DNA of 64,000 nt, from the NCBI RefSeq assembly GCF_020544465.1, contig NZ_CP066126.1, positions 248,001 through 312,000 on the forward strand, given 5' to 3'. Origin of the DNA: Chromobacterium rhizoryzae (lineage in GTDB: Bacteria; Pseudomonadota; Gammaproteobacteria; Burkholderiales; Chromobacteriaceae). Below are positions 62,392 to 64,000 of the stretch, one piece after another; the stretch's first letter is position 1, and each line of letters begins with the position of its first letter. Under the pieces are notes generated by a model. That model saw only the letters and a program-made list of their open reading frames with translations. It had not been told where the DNA came from and did not search any database. The position numbers were made by a program, and so were the translations under genes.

Positions 62392-62958
62392 ATGCGCGCA
62401 CGGATAAGAGCGGAGGCCGGGTTCTCCTTGCTGGAGGTGCTGATCTCAGTGCTGGTGGTGGCCCTGGGCATGTTGGCCATGGCCGGCATGCAGCTGAAAT
62501 CCATCCGCGATTCGCATGACGCTTATATGCGCAGCCTGGCTTCGGAACTGGCGGTGGAGGCGGCCGAGCGGGTGAGGGCGGCGACCGGCGATCAGGTTTA
62601 CGCCCTGAATACCGCCAGCAATCAGATGGACTTGAATGGCGCGATGGGGTGCTACGCCTCCGGGGTGGCGACGTCGGATTGTACCGCCAACAGTTCCGCC
62701 ACGCAGACCATGGCGACGACAGACACTTCTTACTTTTCATCCACGGCCAATAGTTTGCTGGGTTCGGGCTCGGTGCAGGTTCTGCTGAAAAAGGCGGACG
62801 GCAGTTCCGCGGCTACCTTGAGCGCGTGTAGCTACAGCCTGGCAGGGGCGGGTACGGGTACGGCTTGTCAGGTTTCGGTCAGCGTCAGCTGGCAGGAAAA
62901 AGCGGCGAGCGGCACCACGCCCATGCAAACCCAGACCTTCGAGTACCGATTCCGATGA
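62392..62958 (+). CDS. pilV: minor pilin PilV
   Basis: A 188-residue PilV-type minor pilin. The prepilin site is AG|FSLLEVLISVLVVALG, the following MLAMAGMQLKSIRDSHDAYM is typical of PilV, and the C-terminal domain has CYASG, DC and AC cysteines with the closing SVSWQEKAASGT. Adjacent to fimT and overlapping pilW by four bases. Confidence 0.9.
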   Translation: MRARIRAEAGFSLLEVLISVLVVALGMLAMAGMQLKSIRDSHDAYMRSLASELAVEAAERVRAATGDQVYALNTASNQMDLNGAMGCYASGVATSDCTANSSATQTMATTDTSYFSSTANSLLGSGSVQVLLKKADGSSAATLSACSYSLAGAGTGTACQVSVSVSWQEKAASGTTPMQTQTFEYRFR

Positions 62959-63716
62959 AAACCTTGGCGATGCGCAGCCGCCGTGAAGGCGGCATGACCT
63001 TGATCGAGCTGATGGTGGCGTTGACACTGGGCTTGATGGTGGTGCTGCTGGTCGGCCAGGTGTTCTATTCCAACAAGACCGTGTTTCGCAGCCAGGCGGC
63101 GCAGGCCGAGGTGCAGGAGAAAGGCCGTTTCGCCCTCCGCTGGATATCGGAGCAAGTGCGTCAGGCCGGCTATGTGGACACCACCAGGCTGGCCAATGGC
63201 TTGGCCGTCAATTTCCCCGCCAGCGGCACGACATTCACGAGCGCGGGCACGGTGTTGCTGGAGGCGAGCGGCACTTTGAACTACCGCTTTTACGGAAATA
63301 ACGATAATCAGATCATAGATTGCCAGGGCAGTCCGGTGGCCAGCGCGTCGACGGCTTATAGTTTCGCAATTGCCCGCACCGCCAGCGATGTGATGACCTG
63401 CGCCTCGGCGGGCAGCACCAGCACGGTGTTGAGCGGGGTGAAGCAATTGGTGCTGACGTATGGGGTGGATAGCAGCACGACGCCGGATAATATTCCGGAG
63501 AGTTATGTCGCGGCGGCGGCGGTTGCCGATTGGACCAAAGTGCATGTGGTGAGGGTTTGCATCCTGGTGGAGTCGGACACTCAGTACACCGCGCCCAGCG
63601 GCTACTCCGTGACCGACTGCAATGGCAGCGCCTATCCGGCGGCCGGGGTGTCCAATAACGGCAAGCTGGCGCGTACCTTCCGGACCTCCATCTTCTTGCG
63701 GAACAATCTGTCATGA
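62955..63716 (+). CDS. pilW: minor pilin PilW
   Basis: A 253-residue PilW-type protein. The prepilin site is GG|MTLIELMVALTLGLMVV, where the position after cleavage is Met, and ALRWISEQVRQAGYVD is a PilW hallmark. Cys residues (about 118, 141, 197, 216) suggest disulfides. Overlaps pilV by four bases and pilX by four bases, so the set is tightly coupled. Confidence 0.9.
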   Translation: MKTLAMRSRREGGMTLIELMVALTLGLMVVLLVGQVFYSNKTVFRSQAAQAEVQEKGRFALRWISEQVRQAGYVDTTRLANGLAVNFPASGTTFTSAGTVLLEASGTLNYRFYGNNDNQIIDCQGSPVASASTAYSFAIARTASDVMTCASAGSTSTVLSGVKQLVLTYGVDSSTTPDNIPESYVAAAAVADWTKVHVVRVCILVESDTQYTAPSGYSVTDCNGSAYPAAGVSNNGKLARTFRTSIFLRNNLS

Positions 63717-64000
63717 CGGCCAAGGCGCAACAGCAGGGGTTTTCATTACTGGTGGCCCTGATCTTCCTGACCGTGCTGGCGATGCTCGGTTTCGGGGCGG
63801 TGCGTTCGGCGCTGATGGAAGAAAAACTGGGCGGCAACAATCGCGAGCGGGCCATCGCCTTCATGGCGGCGGAAGTGGCGATGCGTCAGGCCGAGACTTA
63901 TATCGCCACGGCCGACAATCTGCCGGCAAGCGGCACCACGGCGAGCGGCACTGTCGCCGTGTCCAATTCGGCCGCATCCGCCACCTATACCATCAGCTAT
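63713..64000 (+). CDS. pilX: minor pilin PilX, truncated by the window end
   Basis: The first 96 residues are visible. The prepilin site is QG|FSLLVALIFLTVLAMLG; the +5 position is Val, not Glu, as in PilX/GspK-type minor pilins. GGNNRERAIAFMAAEVAMRQ follows, typical of PilX. The rest, and probably pilY1 and pilE, lies beyond the window. Confidence 0.88.
   Translation, partial: MTAKAQQQGFSLLVALIFLTVLAMLGFGAVRSALMEEKLGGNNRERAIAFMAAEVAMRQAETYIATADNLPASGTTASGTVAVSNSAASATYTISY

Overview
The window comes from a GC-rich member of the Neisseriales, most likely the Chromobacteriaceae (Chromobacterium or a close relative). This rests on the 16S rRNA sequence, the 59-residue DUF3460 protein, the PilV/PilW/PilX minor pilins and the gene neighbourhoods. 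It is chromosomal: it holds a full rRNA operon and housekeeping genes (tol-pal, recQ, argJ, rsmJ, comEC) interleaved with accessory blocks.

Layout. 0-3.6 kb: a two-gene minus-strand operon for a ten-repeat RCC1-like lipoprotein and a secreted subtilisin, ended by a strong terminator. 3.9-8.0 kb: tolR-tolA-tolB-pal-cpoB, with no tolQ next to them. 8.1-9.0 kb: an O-methyltransferase and a DUF3460 protein. 9.3-24.5 kb: an unbroken twelve-gene plus-strand exopolysaccharide operon that follows the order of the Pseudomonas aeruginosa psl operon (pslA-B-C-D-E-F-G-H-I-J-K). An additional hexapeptide-repeat acyltransferase lies between J and K, and most junctions are 4-base ATGA/GTGA overlaps. 24.4-27.9 kb: a VOC protein, an isochorismatase-like hydrolase, a hairpin-rich non-coding stretch of about 1 kb, an unrecognised 149-residue protein, a dispersed repeat and an ArsR-like regulator. 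28.0-30.0 kb: a small oxidative cassette (DUF6058-like protein, atypical P450, ABM-type monooxygenase), then rsmJ.

31.3-43.4 kb holds the most unusual block: a 2.1-kb-codon LEPR-motif/DUF4347 repeat protein followed by a TolC-like lipoprotein, two HlyD-type adaptors and a PqqD-like/M50 protease/HlyD fusion. There is no ABC ATPase. It looks like a dedicated processing and export system for one giant surface protein. 43.6-45.2 kb: GNAT, DUF6916-like and phage-tail-collar (MdpB-like) proteins. 45.5-52.8 kb: comEC, a ParA / PAS histidine kinase / response-regulator-HATPase operon, and an adhesin-E-like lipoprotein. 52.8-56.3 kb: a candidate small RNA, recQ and argJ. 56.5-61.7 kb: an rRNA operon whose 16S-23S spacer has no tRNA genes. 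61.9-64 kb: the start of a minor pilin operon, cut by the window end.

In working terms, the psl-like operon should make and export a mannose-rich matrix polysaccharide. The giant repeat protein with its exporter, the type IV pilins and the tail-collar protein are further surface functions. ComEC with the minor pilins suggests natural transformation.
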